The notes under the pieces: model-generated
Told to the model about the DNA's origin: nothing
The model's input: the letters and a program-made list of their open reading frames with translations, nothing else
Database searches by the model: none
NCBI GenBank assembly: GCA_013396915.1
Contig: VWZL01002062.1
Span: 716-64,715, forward strand
DNA: 64,000 nt
Direction of reading: 5' to 3'
Source of the DNA: Stercorarius parasiticus
Lineage: Eukaryota > Chordata > Aves > Charadriiformes > Stercorariidae
Shown: one piece after another, positions 1 through 13,048 of the stretch
How positions within the stretch are numbered: the first letter of the stretch is position 1
Layout of the letters: the number at the start of each line of letters is the position of its first letter
Translations under genes and position numbers: made by a program

Positions 1-110
1 CCCCTCCAGCCCCGGGACACCCGAGCGGCGGCAGCGGGCGGCACTGCCCCGGACCGGTGCTGAGCGGGGAGCTGAGCCGCCCCGTCCCTTCCCGCGGCAG
101 CGCGGCAGGT
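1..110. promoter_or_regulatory. CpG-rich strip, probable edge of a CpG island or first exon
   Basis: About 15 CpG dinucleotides occur in 110 bases and nearly every base is G or C, unlike the CpG-poor DNA in the rest of the window. In vertebrates this composition is typical of unmethylated promoter CpG islands and 5' untranslated exons. The strip ends in an AG|GT step at 108-110 that could be a splice donor, but the next base is ambiguous so the donor cannot be scored. The direction of transcription cannot be told from this piece. If it is a promoter, its gene body may lie to the left, or the rest of this window could be first-intron sequence. No coding frame is claimed; the open frame starting at 57 runs straight into the microsatellite. 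Confidence 0.5.
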
Positions 111-111
111 N
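111..111. other. Single ambiguous base (n) in the assembly
   Basis: The only non-ACGT character seen in the window sits exactly between the CpG-rich strip and the GGAAA microsatellite. This is a place where GC-rich DNA and a short tandem repeat commonly break sequencing or assembly. The true spacing between the two flanks may differ from what is shown. Confidence 0.9.
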
Positions 112-206
112 GAAGGAAAGGAAAGGAAAGGAAAGGAAAGGAAAGGAAAGGAAAGGAAAGGAAAGGAAAGGAAAGGAAAGGAAAGGAAAGGAAAGGAAAG
201 GAAAGG
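112..206. repeat. (GGAAA)n pentanucleotide microsatellite
   Basis: About 19 nearly perfect copies of the five-base unit run without interruption, followed by a purine-rich, less regular tail to about 275. All-purine pentamer repeats of this type are unstable in length and can form triplex DNA. The frame through it reads as a Lys/Glu/Arg-rich peptide, which is a by-product of the repeat and not a gene. Confidence 0.97.
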
Positions 207-660
207 GCTAAAGAGAGAGGGAGACAAAGAATAAAAGAGAAAGAAAGAAAAATGAATGAAATAAAAAGGAGATAAACACCTGAGGAAGAAAACATCTAAT
301 AATAAATAATTGTTATAACCAGCACAATCCTCAGAACAACAGTTGTTTTCTTGCTAATAGCCAGTGACACGCCTGGGAAAGCTGGGGCTTGCGGAGCTCC
401 ATGAGCTGCCTGACCCTGCAGCTGTATGTGGGGCTCCGTGGGGGCCACGGGAGCAGGGCTGGGCTCCTGCATCCCCCACACCCCCCACACTCCCCACTGG
501 CTCCCGCTTGCCAGCCTTGGCTCCACGTTATTTGCCATGGGGATTTCAGGTTATTTTTATGGGGTCACTTGCCTGCAGATCCCAATGTAAAGATCACGCA
601 TGGGGAAATTCTCAGAAATAAAACTGTCAGCCACTCCCCCCAAGCACACAGCCGGCAGGA

Positions 661-714
661 TTTCTCCCTTTCCCCCTCTTTTTTCCTTTTCCTTTTTTTT
701 CTCCCCCCCTCCCC
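661..714. repeat. Polypyrimidine tract
   Basis: An uninterrupted C/T run of about 54 bases, with T-rich and C-rich blocks. It is low-complexity DNA that could act as a polypyrimidine tract on the + strand, but the acceptor AG that would make it a splice site is not convincingly placed after it. Confidence 0.85.
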
Positions 715-2528
715 GCCCCAGCACACTGACAACGGCTCATGCTTCTCCAGCGAGATATCCGTGCTCTCCTGCAGTGCAGCTGCCCTGTGTGGCCCACGGT
801 TTGAGGCTGTGGAGTTTTTGGGACCCCCGCCCAGCCCCGGAGCGCAGAGCTCCCTTGGGAGCTCCGGCGTGGCCTGTGCAAGGGGGCCTGGCAGTTGGGG
901 TCATTGCCTGGGGCTCCCTCAGGAGCCCACCCCAGCTGCTCTGGTTTACAGTGCACCAGGAGCTGCCTCTAAAACCAGTCAACTCTCTGTCACTGCTGTC
1001 GTCATTAATGTTCATTAATGCTGTCAAAAAGCTCTGTATGGGGGTACTGCTCTGCTGCCTGCGGCTGACACATAAGTCTGCCGCTTATTGCAAATTTGTG
1101 CCCGTCCCCTCTGGCCTGTCCCTTTCCCCACTCGCACACCGGCCCTGGCAAGGAGGGAGAAGCTCCTGCCCGACTGCCTGTGCTCCCCACGCCCGCAGGG
1201 AAACGGGGCTGCAGCTACAGAGGAATGAGGCGCTTTTAGTTTGAAAGAAGGACACCCCCCGCCCCCCAGTACTGAGATGCCAAAACCGTCTCAGTTGATG
1301 TGTGTTTCCTTATCGCAGCACGAGTTTGGGGAAGAGCAGTGAGGAGCCCCACAGAGCGCAGGAGGCCACTGCCACTGCACTGCATCCGAAGGGAAAGCTG
1401 CTGCCTCGCTGCTCCTTGCTAGATCCTCTCTGTGGAGTGAGAGTCGTTCTCAAGCCACCCACTTGCAACTGAGTCGCTAGAGGAAAGGGGAAGCATTTCT
1501 CTGTGACTTGGTTGGGGTTGTTGCACCGAAGGTTTATATTCACTCAGCCCCGCAGCAGCATCCTGTGCAGACATTTATTTTGGCTAAAGCCACCCTGGTT
1601 CTCGTTTGGACACAGCCACTGAGGCCTGACCCACACAGGCGCCTTGTGCGGGTGGAGCGGCTGCAGCTGTGCCGGTTGGCTGTGGCGAGGGACACTTCCA
1701 TGCAGGGGGGCCGAGATGGTGCCACCCCACATAGGGCTGCAGTTAGATGGGCACAGTCCTTGCGTGGCAGGGCATTATGGAGCTCAGTCACTGTCAGGAG
1801 ATGAAGTGTCCCCCAGAGCTTTCTGCCTGCACTTGCTGTAGACCGTCCTATAAGGATTTTTTCCTTGCAAGGGCTTTTCCCCTTTTCTGTTAGGCCTGTA
1901 AAATACCCCTGACGTTCCTTGTTGTTCCACCTTGTCCCCTGTCACAGCAAAGAACAGCTCAATTTCACTTGTTCTGGAGCTCATATGTTTTCATGGGGAT
2001 TTGGTGTGGCAGATGATGTTATATATTAATCACTAACACAACACAGTATCTTAGCACAAACAAGTGAACACAAACAATAAACCACAGGGCTCGGCATGCT
2101 AATGGGAGGCTGTACAATCTACAGAGCTCCCACTGGGATAAATCCTCTCCCTGCCTTGACAAGTATTTCATTGGAACCGTTGCAAACTTAACCTAAGCAC
2201 CATAAGGAACGGATGCTTCAGCCGACGTCAGCTGCTTCTTCAAATCCAATCCAGCATACAAACTGACTAACTCCATCCCGGAGATTTTTCCTCTTGCGTC
2301 AATGCTGGAGCTGTACCCTCTGGAACGTGTCCAGCTGAGAGGCACTGGGCTCTGCACTGTCACCGAGGGCAGCTTGCACGTATCAAAGTCATTCAGGAGA
2401 CTGCAGTCTCTGGGAGCACAGACCAGACCTGAAGATAAGCCCAGGACCCTTCCTGAAGCCCGTGTTTGTCTGCAAAGAAGCCGTGTTCTGCCAGCCTGCT
2501 CCACTCCCTCCTCTTCTCCCATCTCTCC

Positions 2529-2557
2529 TTCTTCTCCTTCTCCTTCTCCTTCTCCTC
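2529..2557. repeat. (TTCTCC)n hexamer-like microsatellite
   Basis: Short tandem array of TTCTCC/CTTCTC units in a wider CT-rich stretch (2510-2570). On the minus strand it would translate to a run of arginines, which explains an otherwise odd poly-Arg open frame there. Confidence 0.85.
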
Positions 2558-4901
2558 CGTCTCACTTCACCCACTTGTGGATGTGCCTGTTCTTGGTGGA
2601 TTTTGTGACCTGTGGGTTGTTCTCATCTCCATTTGCTATTTCCTTGTGCCCTGGGGGACACCTCGCCCCCTTTTGGAGTGTTGTGGTGGGACAGGAGCAG
2701 TGGTCCCTTCTGCCTGCCTGCAGACCCACACCAATATTACTGACAGCACATCACTCTCCCCAGGCACAAGGAATTTGAGGATTTCAGGGCATTGCTCTGT
2801 CTCCTGCTTCCACCAGCCCATCAACCCAGCAGACACCTTGCTGCGGGTGCTGGGGCCAGGCTGCTGGAGCAGCAGCCACTGTGGTAAGGGCCTGCGGGGC
2901 ACAGAGACTGGCCGGGTGAGGTGCCCTGCACCCTGCGTGCTCCTGCCCAGAGTCCTGACCAGGCACCCCTTAACAGGCATCTCATGGAAAGGAAGGGGCA
3001 GGGACTTCACCAGACGCCGGGAAGCCCTTACAATAGGCTTTGTAATCCCCGTGCAAGCCCTGCTAAAGGCAATGGTGTGTTACCAAACTAACTAAGCACA
3101 GCGAAGCAGAGAAGAGCAGAGCAAGGCTCAGTGCTCCCACTCCTGCCTCTGCGATGCCTCAAACAAGTTCAACATGGGGTGCCCAGTGTTGCTTGGCACA
3201 TTTAAATCCCTTTCCGAGTTGCATCTCAATGTCCTTCTGTGCAAGCAGCAGTGATGATGTTTAGTCACCTTGGGAAAGTTGTTTGGCATTGAAAGGGATC
3301 CAGGATAATCCTGGTTTAGGTTTTTGTATAATTTATTTATTGTATTTTTAGGTTTTGTTGTATAAAATAGCATGGCAGCATTTCTAGCTCTTCTCTGATG
3401 ACATCTTAGTTAGCTCATGTTCTTCCTACTCATTAATTCCATTTGCCCCTTTTTAGTTGAAATGCCAGCCTGGAACTGGTCAGGAATCCACATTCCCGTG
3501 GATTTTTTAAGTTTCTTCTGATTCTCTCAAAGAATATTTTTAATGGGAAAGGGTGATCGAATCTAACCTGTTCTCACACACGAGGCTGACGCATGAGGAA
3601 CATCCTCATTCTTGTCCTACTGGGCTCAGAGAGAGGGTTTGGAAGAGAGCTGTGAAGGAGCAGTCAGACTGCCCAGAGATGGGAAGCAGCACAGCTGATT
3701 CTTTCCTCCTGGCTTTTGCTGGAGAAAACCTGGCTCCGGTGAAGCCAGCAGCGGGACCCCTGTCATCTGAGGAAGATGCACATGTAAGGGGGCCTATAAC
3801 ACACCCAGGGGCCAAGCCGTGGTGGCCGCTAGCTCCGCGGGGGCCCTGGCTGCCACTGGCCTTGGAGGTGGGGGCTCTCCTCCTCTGCCACACACGGCTC
3901 ACTGCGGTTGGCAGGCGCTTCCCATGGGCCATGGCCTGGGAAACACCGCCATCCTCACAAATAGCACGAACTGACTGGCACAGAGGGGTGGTTCAGTTTC
4001 GAGAACCGTCGATGTGGTGGCTGATCTTTTCCTTGCCAGCACAAGCCGGCTCACGCCTTCCTCTGCGGAATTAGCACAAGGACAGATTAAAGAAAGCCAA
4101 TTTCCTTTCTCATCAAATCAATTCCTTCTGGGGCAAACAAAGCCACGAGCGCAGTGCTCTTGTCCTCCCGTGATCTTGTGGTTTGCTCTGGCTGGAAGAG
4201 GCGGCTTTGGAAAACCCGAGCCCATTTCCTGCTCTGCGTGCTGCAGTGTATATCCTCGCCTCAGCCCTGGAAATGCTTTGATGGATATTATTAGGCCCGG
4301 AAAGCATTTGGAGCTCCTTTCTTCCGTACGAGCCGACCAAACTGCTACGGGATGAAAGAGGGGCAAATTGGAAGGGTCTGTGGATGCTGCGGGCAGGCTG
4401 CCTGCCTGAGGGAGCCCAAGCTGCACTGCTGCCTGCGACGGGGAGCACAGCAAAGCAGCCGCCAGGCCACAGTGGCTGCCAGGCCCTGGGGAGGGGCAAC
4501 ATGTCTTTCATGCCCTCCTGCCAAGAGGTAGAGCCGTGGTGGGGCTGACCACTGCCAAGATCCCCCTCCGCTCATCTTGGCGGTGCTGCTGGGGCTCACT
4601 GGATCCCTGGCTGGCTTGCAGGCTCCTGGCCATGCCCATGTCCCAGTGCAAGGGCTGGGAGTGAAAAACGAACGGTGATTTTTCTCTGGCTGTTACCTGG
4701 GTGCTTTGATACTGGGACCGAGACAAACCATTTTACCCCCTGGTTTTCACCACCACACTGTTACAGCACTATTCTGCCCTATAACTGGTTTTACCCAGCA
4801 ACTCTGAGATACCCTAGCAAAGGCTGTGGGCACAGGGATGGATTTCCCAGGTGAAGACGATGGAGTCTCAGAGGGAAAAGGCTATGCTGTTTTGTCCTCA
4901 G

Positions 4902-4994
4902 GATGTTTGCCCCTGGGTTTGCTTGTCCACCAAGGCAGCTGCTGTCGGCCTGCTGTCAGCCTCTGCTCTCAGTGGTGCTGGGCAGGCAGAGAAG
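4902..4994 (+). other. Possible exon of an unidentified transcript
   Basis: The 93-base interval is bounded by a good acceptor on the left (pyrimidine-rich run ending TTTTGTCCTCAG, AG at 4900-4901) and a strong donor on the right (AAG|GTGAGT, cut after 4994). It is a multiple of three and open in the frame beginning at 4902, giving a peptide starting DVCPWVCLSTKAAA. I do not recognise the peptide. Acceptor-donor pairs this good do arise by chance in tens of kilobases, and no neighbouring exon was identified, so this is a candidate only. Confidence 0.18.
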
Positions 4995-7900
4995 GTGAGT
5001 CTGGAGAGTCAAAGCCACCAAACCAATGCCAGCGAAGCCTGAGCCCTCCCGGCTGCATCCAGCCGCATGCAAGGCACCTTGGCCCCTTCTTAAATCCATA
5101 TGCCAGGTCCAGCAGATCCCATCACCTTCCCCAACCCACCCTCATCAAATTCTACGAGTGAGAGCAACCAACCTTTTGGTCCTCTCACACTGGCCATTGC
5201 GCACCCTGGGTCTGCGCGTCCTGTCCTTGCTCAGCCCTCCAGCCATCAGGAGCGGGACTCTCTCACCACTTTCAACGGGAAAGTGGCTGAAAAGCAAAGC
5301 CAAGCAAAACCTTCCCTTTGCAAAGGACTGGAGTGCTGATTAGTGTTTTGCCGCTAACAGTCAAGAAATGACAGTGCGGAAATCTTGGGGAGTGAACAGC
5401 ACTTGTGGTTATTGGTGAAATCCCATATTAGTAGAAAGGTCTGGTAAATGGAAGCAGGAGTCGCTCTGACTACAGCATCTGTTGGATGTGGAGAGTGGTT
5501 ATGACTCTCTCCAAATACAATGCACATGTACTAGGGAAAATGACTGCTACAATAACAGGAATAAATCTTAATAGAGACTTGGGTGATAACAGACACCATA
5601 GGGGAGTTATCAAAATGAAAAACATATGGCAGTGTCTCTGCCAGACCTGCATGGAAACGCCTCAGAAGGACTAGCAGACCTTGTACCTGAAAATGGAAAA
5701 AGGGCAAGGGAGACAGTGACAGGGGAATGGGGCTGAGGCAACAAGATAAATCCCGTTGTCATGCCCTGCTGAGAAGCTAGAGCAGTGTGGGTTGGGTGTC
5801 AGTGTCCTGCTGTCTGTCTTCCTTCTGCACAAGTCTGGGTCTAAAATCAGCCCAGTTTGGCCGACTCTTCCCCACTTCTCTTGGCTTTGGCAAGGCAAAA
5901 GGCTGCAAGTCAGCCTGGGCAGGGGCCATTTTTGGCTCTTCAAACAAGACCTAGACCTGGATTGTTTATTAGCAGGAGATCCCATTTTCTCTGCCTTTTT
6001 GCAGCAAGCAGAGGCAAGGCTTGGAGAGAAGGGGTAGTGGAAGAGCAAATTCAGGGCCCAGGGAAGTTCGGGAACAGTCCTGTGCTGTGAGGGCAGGATG
6101 GATTTCTTTTCCTGCAGTTATAGGAGCTACAAACTGAGCCCAGACTTCATGGTATGGCAAAGAACAAGCAAACGGGAAGCTGGGCTGGAACTGACAGTTT
6201 CTTGGCAGGAAGCAGAGAGGGACAGGACAGAGCAACATTAAATGAAATCGCACCTTCTCCCAAGCACTTAAATGTCTTCAGCAGAGGAGAAACCACAAAT
6301 TAGCCAGAGTGCAGAAACCCAGCTTCGCTTTGCTTTCCTCAAGAGCAGCCTGGCGGGTGATGGACACACACGAGTGCAGTGGATACAGAGCAGGTCGGCA
6401 TGGGATGAGGGTATCGTTTGTCCCTTGGGTTTGCAGGAAGGGGGCAGGAGGTGTGAAGAGCATTCCCAGGATCCCCAGCAAGGGGATCAGGCCCCAGACT
6501 TTGGGGTCAGGAGCGGGATATGCCAATCAGTTACCTGGGAGGTTCCCCACCACCATGGGGACCAGCCATTGCTCCTTGATTCTGTTCAAAGGCTGGTCCC
6601 ACTGCACTGGCCCCTGTGGCCATACAATACTGGGGCAGAGGGAGAGTCTTGAGCAGGGACCGTCATCTCCTCCTTCACCCTCAGAGGAGTGAGGCTACTA
6701 TCATCCAATCCAGGGCCAACTTGTCAACTGGGGATTAAACAGTGGAAAATTCAAAAGACAGCTGAGGAAGGGGCTTATGTTAGTCCAAACACTCATCACA
6801 CTGGCATTAGATGACCAGGGACACCAGCAGTAAATAGAGATGTTGTTACAGTAATGGCAACAAGGCTGGAGGGAGAGAGGACCACAGAGCAGACCCTAAG
6901 TGCTTATGCCTCTAAGTTGTCAGGGACTTTGCCCCTGGCTGTCATTATTTTAATTGCATCCTAAATCTGCAGCTTCTGGTCAAAGCAGGTGTCTGAGGAC
7001 AGGATCGACTCTGGTGTCTGCCACAGACAATACTGTGCTGAAGAGAGGGTCGGATGTGATCTTGGCTACACCGATCATCCACATTGATATAATCCAGGGT
7101 TAATAACCGTGGCTGACTTGTTTGTTTACAGTAAAAGATCATCCCTGTCCAGGGGATCGGCAAGGAGGAGCCTAAAGCTTTGAGCTGGTCTATTCCAGTG
7201 GCAGAGGGGCAGGTCCTGCCTTTGCCTCCCCAGGCTGGTACTCACTCACGCCCATGGCTGGGACAGTCACTGGGACGAGACTCTGTCCCAGGGACAGGCA
7301 GGGACTGTCTTACCCCAGACAGGCTGCAGATGCCCAGTTTTGGCTCAAGCTAATGTACATCAGACAAAATAATTCGGAGATCAAACAGCATCTTTACGCC
7401 AGCACCGACCAGAAGGTTTGCTTTATCACGTGCTTAGTCACAATAAACTAGCCAATAAAGTAGTAATAAATGGTTATCAAAAATTATTTCAGAGTCAATA
7501 AAACAAGAATGGAGTTTAACAAGGAGAAATGAATTGTTAACACTCCTCCTCTTCCCTGTCCTATAAAACGTGGCAGGTTTTACAGGCGACAGGCGAACGC
7601 AAACTTCCCTTGGTCTTGTGGGACAGGCAGTGTGACCATCGCTGCCTTCTGCCATGAGCAAGGTGACAACCCCAAAACCCCATCGTCAACACAGCCCCAA
7701 CTCCCACTTCTGCTACTGGCTGGGGACCCCTCCATGAGGCCGTGGGCTCCCCATGGAGCCCACACCCCGTGTTTCCCCTCCGTTGGTGACGGGGAGTGCT
7801 GCGGTGACGCAGCCTTTCCCTGCAGCAGTCACAGTGCTGTTGGGAGCCGGACAGTAAAACTGCGGGGTGCTGAGCTGAGCTCTCGCGCTGAGCAAACAAG

Positions 7901-10900
7901 CCTTTCTAAAGGTTTAGAGGACCACCTTCATGCACAGAATGACCCCCCATGTTTAAACCAAACAATCTTGACCTCTCTATGAGTTTTAACCACATAAAAG
8001 CTCACCTCTTGGACTCTCCATTAGGTTTTATGATGTGCTTCCATATTTAAATGGACATGACTCACACCAGGGTTTCTGCCGTGCGTGTGAAGGAAAGGAA
8101 AGATGAATGCCAGATGTTACGTATGAGTTACTTCAGGGGAAAAAAAAAAGGAGAGAAAAGGAAATTAAATATTGGGCTGGGCTTTCACAGCTCTCCCTGC
8201 TCAGGTGAGCATCAGGCTGGTATTTGAATTTGCTTTACAAACGCAGCCTCCTCAGACCGTCCGCGCTCCTGGCTGCCCTGCAAGACGCAGCCCCCCCAGC
8301 TCGCCCTCCTCGCAGCAGGGGCTTCAATTTTCTGTCAAAAGTCTTCTGGCCAAACCTGGTAGCTGTCAGCACCTCCCTGTTTATTTGTGGAGCAGGAGAG
8401 GGCAGGAGGGGGAGCAGAGAGGGGTGCAGGGCAGCCCCGCTTTGGGGTGACGTGTTCCCTCACCCAGAAATCCCCAGGAAGGCAGGCGGGATGGCCATGT
8501 GATGCAGAAGAGCTGCGCAGGGTGGGTGGCACGGGTTTGAGGGTGTAGGCTCTGACCACAGCAACTGGAAAAGCACCTGAGAAGCTGCCAGCCATCCCCA
8601 CCGGCTCTGGGCTGCCATCATCCAGGCTCCAGTGGCATGGGGAGGTAGGAAGGGCTCAGCAGCAGACCACCTTGCAGCCTTGCTCCTGCCTGTCCTGTTA
8701 CTCTTTGAAAGGATCATCCGTGCCGGCACAGACCCCCTGGATGTCATTGGCTCGACTGCTCCGCTCTCCACAGGCTCATCTGGCACATACCTCCCATTCC
8801 TATCTTGAGGGGACGATGGCAGAGCCTCCATCGTTTGCGATGGCAAACATGAAATCCCCAGGCTCGTTCCAGGGCTTAGTCCTTCCCTGCGCTCGGAGCT
8901 CTACACACACAGGGCATGAAGCACGGCCATGCCCACACGGAAGTCACAGGCACCAGGACCAGCTCCCAGAGCCAACACGAGAGCACAGGGGCTGCAGCAC
9001 CACCCACAGTGAATGCAGGACCACTCTACTCCTTGCATCTTTTCCAGCACGGGTGGATACAGCCTTAAAACCCTAACCAGCTATTCGTGCACAGCCCTTC
9101 TCGGGAGTCTCCTCCTGGGAGGGCCCAATGCTCCACGTGGCCTCTCCTCCCTGCAGCTGGCCAGGGGACTGGCACGTTGACATGAAAGGGGTCCTGCTGC
9201 TTCCAACCGGGGCGGGCTGTCCCGCTGCAGACAGATGAGGCTGAAACTCCACACTAAGCATGTGTAAGGACATTAAGCTGTTGGAACTAAAGGATAATTT
9301 GAAAAGTATTTTTCTTAATACTGGCATTAGGTTTCCCCAGCTTTGCAGTTGGTAAAGAGAAAAAGAATGTCCTTACTAAGGGAAAGCAAGTGAAAGCTGA
9401 ACCGGGAGGAATTAGGGGATGGTGGATGCTCGGAGCCAGGTCCCCTTGCTTGGCTCAGGGCTCTGATCACGCTTGGGGCAAGAAGAAGGCCTGTTCCCAG
9501 CCCAGCCCCTGCTGAAACACCCCGGGGGTCGCTGCCTTTCCCTTGCTGGCAAACTGCAGCACGGCGAGAGGGAACCAATGTGGCCACACATACTCTCCTG
9601 TGAGCAAGACCATCCATGCAGCATCCTGCCTGCGCCAAGGGTAGGGCGGCACTCCCGTTGGGGCCCTGGAAACATTCAAGTTAGGCAAAACCTCTGTTTT
9701 TCCAGAAGTGATGAACTGAAAGATTTTTCATCTTCATATCACACAGAAAGTTCCCTTGGGTACCTGCTGAGCTCTGCAACTTCTTTATACAGCTGCTGAG
9801 TGAGCTGATCATGAATAGAGAGCACAAAACTCCGCAACTTTTATTTCCCTTCGTGTTTTTAGACCTCTCTCCTTAACCAGGTAAATCAGTGCAGAGTCAG
9901 TGAGATCAGCAGATCTGCAGTTACAGCAGCTGTAAGTGGCACCTGGTGAGTTACGTTAGTTCTCAGCACTATCCTGTTCCCCAACCCCACAGGGATGGCA
10001 GCCCTTCCTGATGCTCTGGGGTTGGTGATTCATGGCCCTATGATGCAGCCTCTCTTCTCTCTCTCTGCATTCCCACCTTTGCCCCCACAAAGGTCCCGAG
10101 GCCGCAGGCTCTGCCCTTGCCTCTGCTTCCACTCCCTGCCTCTGCCACCCCAGGCCAGGGCAGCAGGAGGGATGCGGGGCCCGACGCTGCACCCCAAGCT
10201 CCTGAGTGCAGGAAGCTGATAAGTTGGTGGCTCGGGGAGCGCAGGGAGGCACAGTGCCGGGCGCAGGGCATCAGAAGAGCCCACGTCCCTCATAGAGGAA
10301 TTCCTGTGCCCTTGCGCAATGCCTGTGTGAACGGAGGCAGGAAAATTAGCTGCAATATGGCTTTTTGTGATCGCAGAGAAATTACGAAAGGAAGGAAAAT
10401 AAAAAAGGTTCCGTTTTCCTCTCGCTCCCCTTCCCCTCGATGCTGGAAAGGCTCAGGAAGTGCCCAGCCACCAGGAACAATGTGAAAAAAAAAGGGTACC
10501 ATTTTCCCTGGTGAACCTGGCGGGATCCCAAGCAGGGACTGTAACACCCAGCAGGAGTGGGGCTCCCTCGTGCCCCTCATGGGGAAATGAGGGCTGGGCT
10601 CCCTCCTTTCATTTTCTCCTGCTTCCTTTGCTGAGCCCTGCTGCTATGTCCCCAGCACAACGAGGAGGGATGTCTACCCTGCTTGGGCAGGCTGGCAGTA
10701 CGTGCAGCAGCGAGGGCTGGCAGGGGGTCCCCAGTGAGCTCCCCGTCTCTGGCCTGACTGGGAAGCAGTGGCTGGCAGAAGAACATACGCTACGTCACTC
10801 CATCAGCTCTTTAACCTTCCAACTCACCGCAAAAATGCCTTTTGATTGAGCATCAAGGCTGCCCAAAAGCTGTCTCATCCTGAACCATGCATGTTGATGC

Positions 10901-13048
10901 AGACATTGTGGCTGTGACAATGTGCAGGACGTGTCCCTGAGGGAGTTCATCAAATTTTGCAAGAGCTGCAAGCGCAAGAGTATCTGGGCAGAACAAAATT
11001 TACCCAAAGCGACGTTCCTTCCCTGCCTGCCCTGCCCGTCTGGCACAGCCAGGGGAAGAGGAAAGGCAGGACCTGATTCCCAGGGTCGCAGCCTTGGTGC
11101 ATCCCTGACAGTGGGGTGAGGGGAGGTCTGCAAACAGGCCGGGCCCTGCCACGTCCCCATATTGGGTGCAGGGAGGGCTCAGGATGGTGAGGAGCATCCG
11201 TGCTCCCGAGCAGCGTGTTGCCAGGAGTAGGCAGCACAGCCGGCCTCCTCCAGGGCCTTGCGCATCCCCTGGGCTTGTGTGTAAATGCTATGCTTCCCCA
11301 AATAGATGCTTTTCTGGGAATGTCCCATGGCCCCACGGAGGCTTGGCTGGTTGGCATCGGATGACCAAAGCTGTTGCGTGCTCCCATTGTTCCCCAAGGC
11401 GGTTATTAATAGAGCATCATAATAATAGGGGATATTTATAAAACACCTCCATGCCTGGGAATCCAGAGCAATCTGCAAACCTATGCAGGTCTGTCTGTCA
11501 GCCCTGAGCTGCTCTGGTGATCTCCACAAAGGGAAAATGAACCCTACGCCCCACTGAATGGTATGAGAAATGCACAGGCTGGGGGGCCCGCTGCAAAGGT
11601 ATGGTGCAAGGTGTGAGCAACAGCACTGTGGTCCTGCAAGGGCACAGGGACAGGGACACCCCAGCCCCAGCCACCTGCCTGCATCAGAGCAAAGCACGGG
11701 CAGAGCAGGGGTCATAAATGCTCTTCCCCTGGTCCCAGCTGCAGCCTGGTGCTTGGAGGAAAGAGAGATGCCACTGAAGAAGTCAAAGCCAGCATGGTCT
11801 GTGGCAGTGCAACCATGCCCAGGCTGCCCAGGACTGCCCACGGCGCCAGGGTGCAGCTGGCGAGGGAGGCCGCACTGGTGCCATTGCCTTTCAGGTAGGG
11901 TTTGGTTAGAAGGACCCATTTGCTGCACTCCTGTGACATCTGGGCTGCACGCACCAGGACCAAGCTCTGGGGATGGGCTGAGGATCTGTGATTAAACAGT
12001 GAGTTTCACACTTGCAGCAAGCTCTGCAAATCTCCCAGGCCCTGTATAGAAGACGCACCAAAAATGCACACTCTTGCTTAGCTTTATAGATGGAAGAAGT
12101 AAAATGAGGCGCAGGATTCCGCTAGAGCAAAGCCAGCCCCCCTGTGCTTTCAGGGATGGGGCCATGCGCGGTGTCTGGGAGCCACCAGGCAGGTGTCCGG
12201 GCATCAGGCACAGCCAGGACGGGGACTGCAGGGAGAGGCACACGGATAGCTTTGCTGTCGGGCTGTTCCACCAGGATAATAAAACCCAAACAAATCCAGT
12301 TCTCCCCCTAGACTCGCTTTAGGAATTAGAGAAATGAGGCCATTTATGTCTTCACACGGGCGACTGAGCCTGGCAATGACCTTTGGTCACTTCGGAGCAG
12401 GGCTGGATTTGAAATGTGAACCAGAGACCAGGAGGTGAAAACCCCCATATCCCATTACAAATCCCCAGGGATGCCCAAGGCTTGTCAAGTCGCAGTGCTT
12501 TGCTGCTTATTTATTACTATTTGTCTACGATCACAGCCATCGCCAGGGCTCGCGTTACTGCTCGGGCAGTGGTCAGCTGCTGAGCGGCCTCCGGGGCCAG
12601 CCTGTCTCCCTGCGAGGCCGGAGGCTGGGACCCTGGGGCGGGGGTGGCTATGGTGGCGGTGCTGTCGTTCCTTGCTGCTGGGAAAACACATTGGTCCTTC
12701 CCTGGCAGTGAGCAGGAGCATCACAGTGGGTGACATGGTCCCCAGGCTGGTGACAGCAGTGAGTAGATTAATTCACCAATTCACCCTTTAAGATCTTTAC
12801 AGCCCTACACAGTAAGGGATCCAGGTAAAATATCCCTGAGACATATTATAGTGAAATTAATTCTATATATTGTATATGCAATGTTGTGTATTGGCTTATT
12901 CACAACCGGACAAGCACTTGCTGTTGGGTAGGAAAATCCTCTGTCTGGCAGGAGTTTGTCCTCTGAAATAACTGCAGACGACCTGCATTTATTCAGTAAG
13001 TGGTTTGACTGACTTAAATTTTATTTTATCCAGAGACCTCTGGATAAA
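4995..13048. other. Non-coding DNA, no gene recognised
   Basis: Unique sequence with alternating GC-rich blocks (about 7600-9050, 10000-11300, 11560-12000) and AT-richer ones (7440-7560, 7980-8170). A purine/A-rich tract lies at 8137-8165. Open frames up to 249 codons (minus strand, 11928-11179) overlap other frames on both strands and show no domain. A weak MIR-like piece at 12375-12432 is listed separately. Confidence 0.6.
12375..12432 (-). repeat. MIR-like SINE fragment (weak)
   Basis: The + strand reads like the reverse complement of the MIR tRNA-related part. There is a GGTCAC step, then GCAGGGCTGGATTTGAA about where MIR has its GCAGAGCCGGGATTCGAA block. The match is short and interrupted, so it may be coincidental. 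Confidence 0.3.

Larger units (their letters stand above)
276..4901. other. Non-coding DNA, no gene recognised
   Basis: Unique, moderately GC-rich sequence in which several 60-210-codon frames stay open on both strands at once. That is expected from composition and is not evidence of coding. None of these frames shows a recognisable domain. The segment contains a pyrimidine tract (661-714) and a TTCTCC repeat (2529-2557), listed separately. AT-rich DNA with an AATTTATTTATTG-like run lies near 3330-3360. No RNA gene or transposon was recognised. Confidence 0.6.

Noticed and set aside
57..275. Small Lys/Arg-rich protein starting in the CpG strip
   Set aside because: The frame includes the ambiguous base and is mostly translation of the GGAAA microsatellite.
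7561..7900. TATAAAA followed by GC-rich DNA as a core promoter
   Set aside because: TATAAAA occurs by chance several times per window, there is no CpG enrichment of island grade and no transcript structure follows.
11179..11928. 249-codon minus-strand open frame as a gene
   Set aside because: Overlapped by long frames on the + strand, low-information Cys/Gly/Ser/Pro-rich peptide with no domain; compositional.
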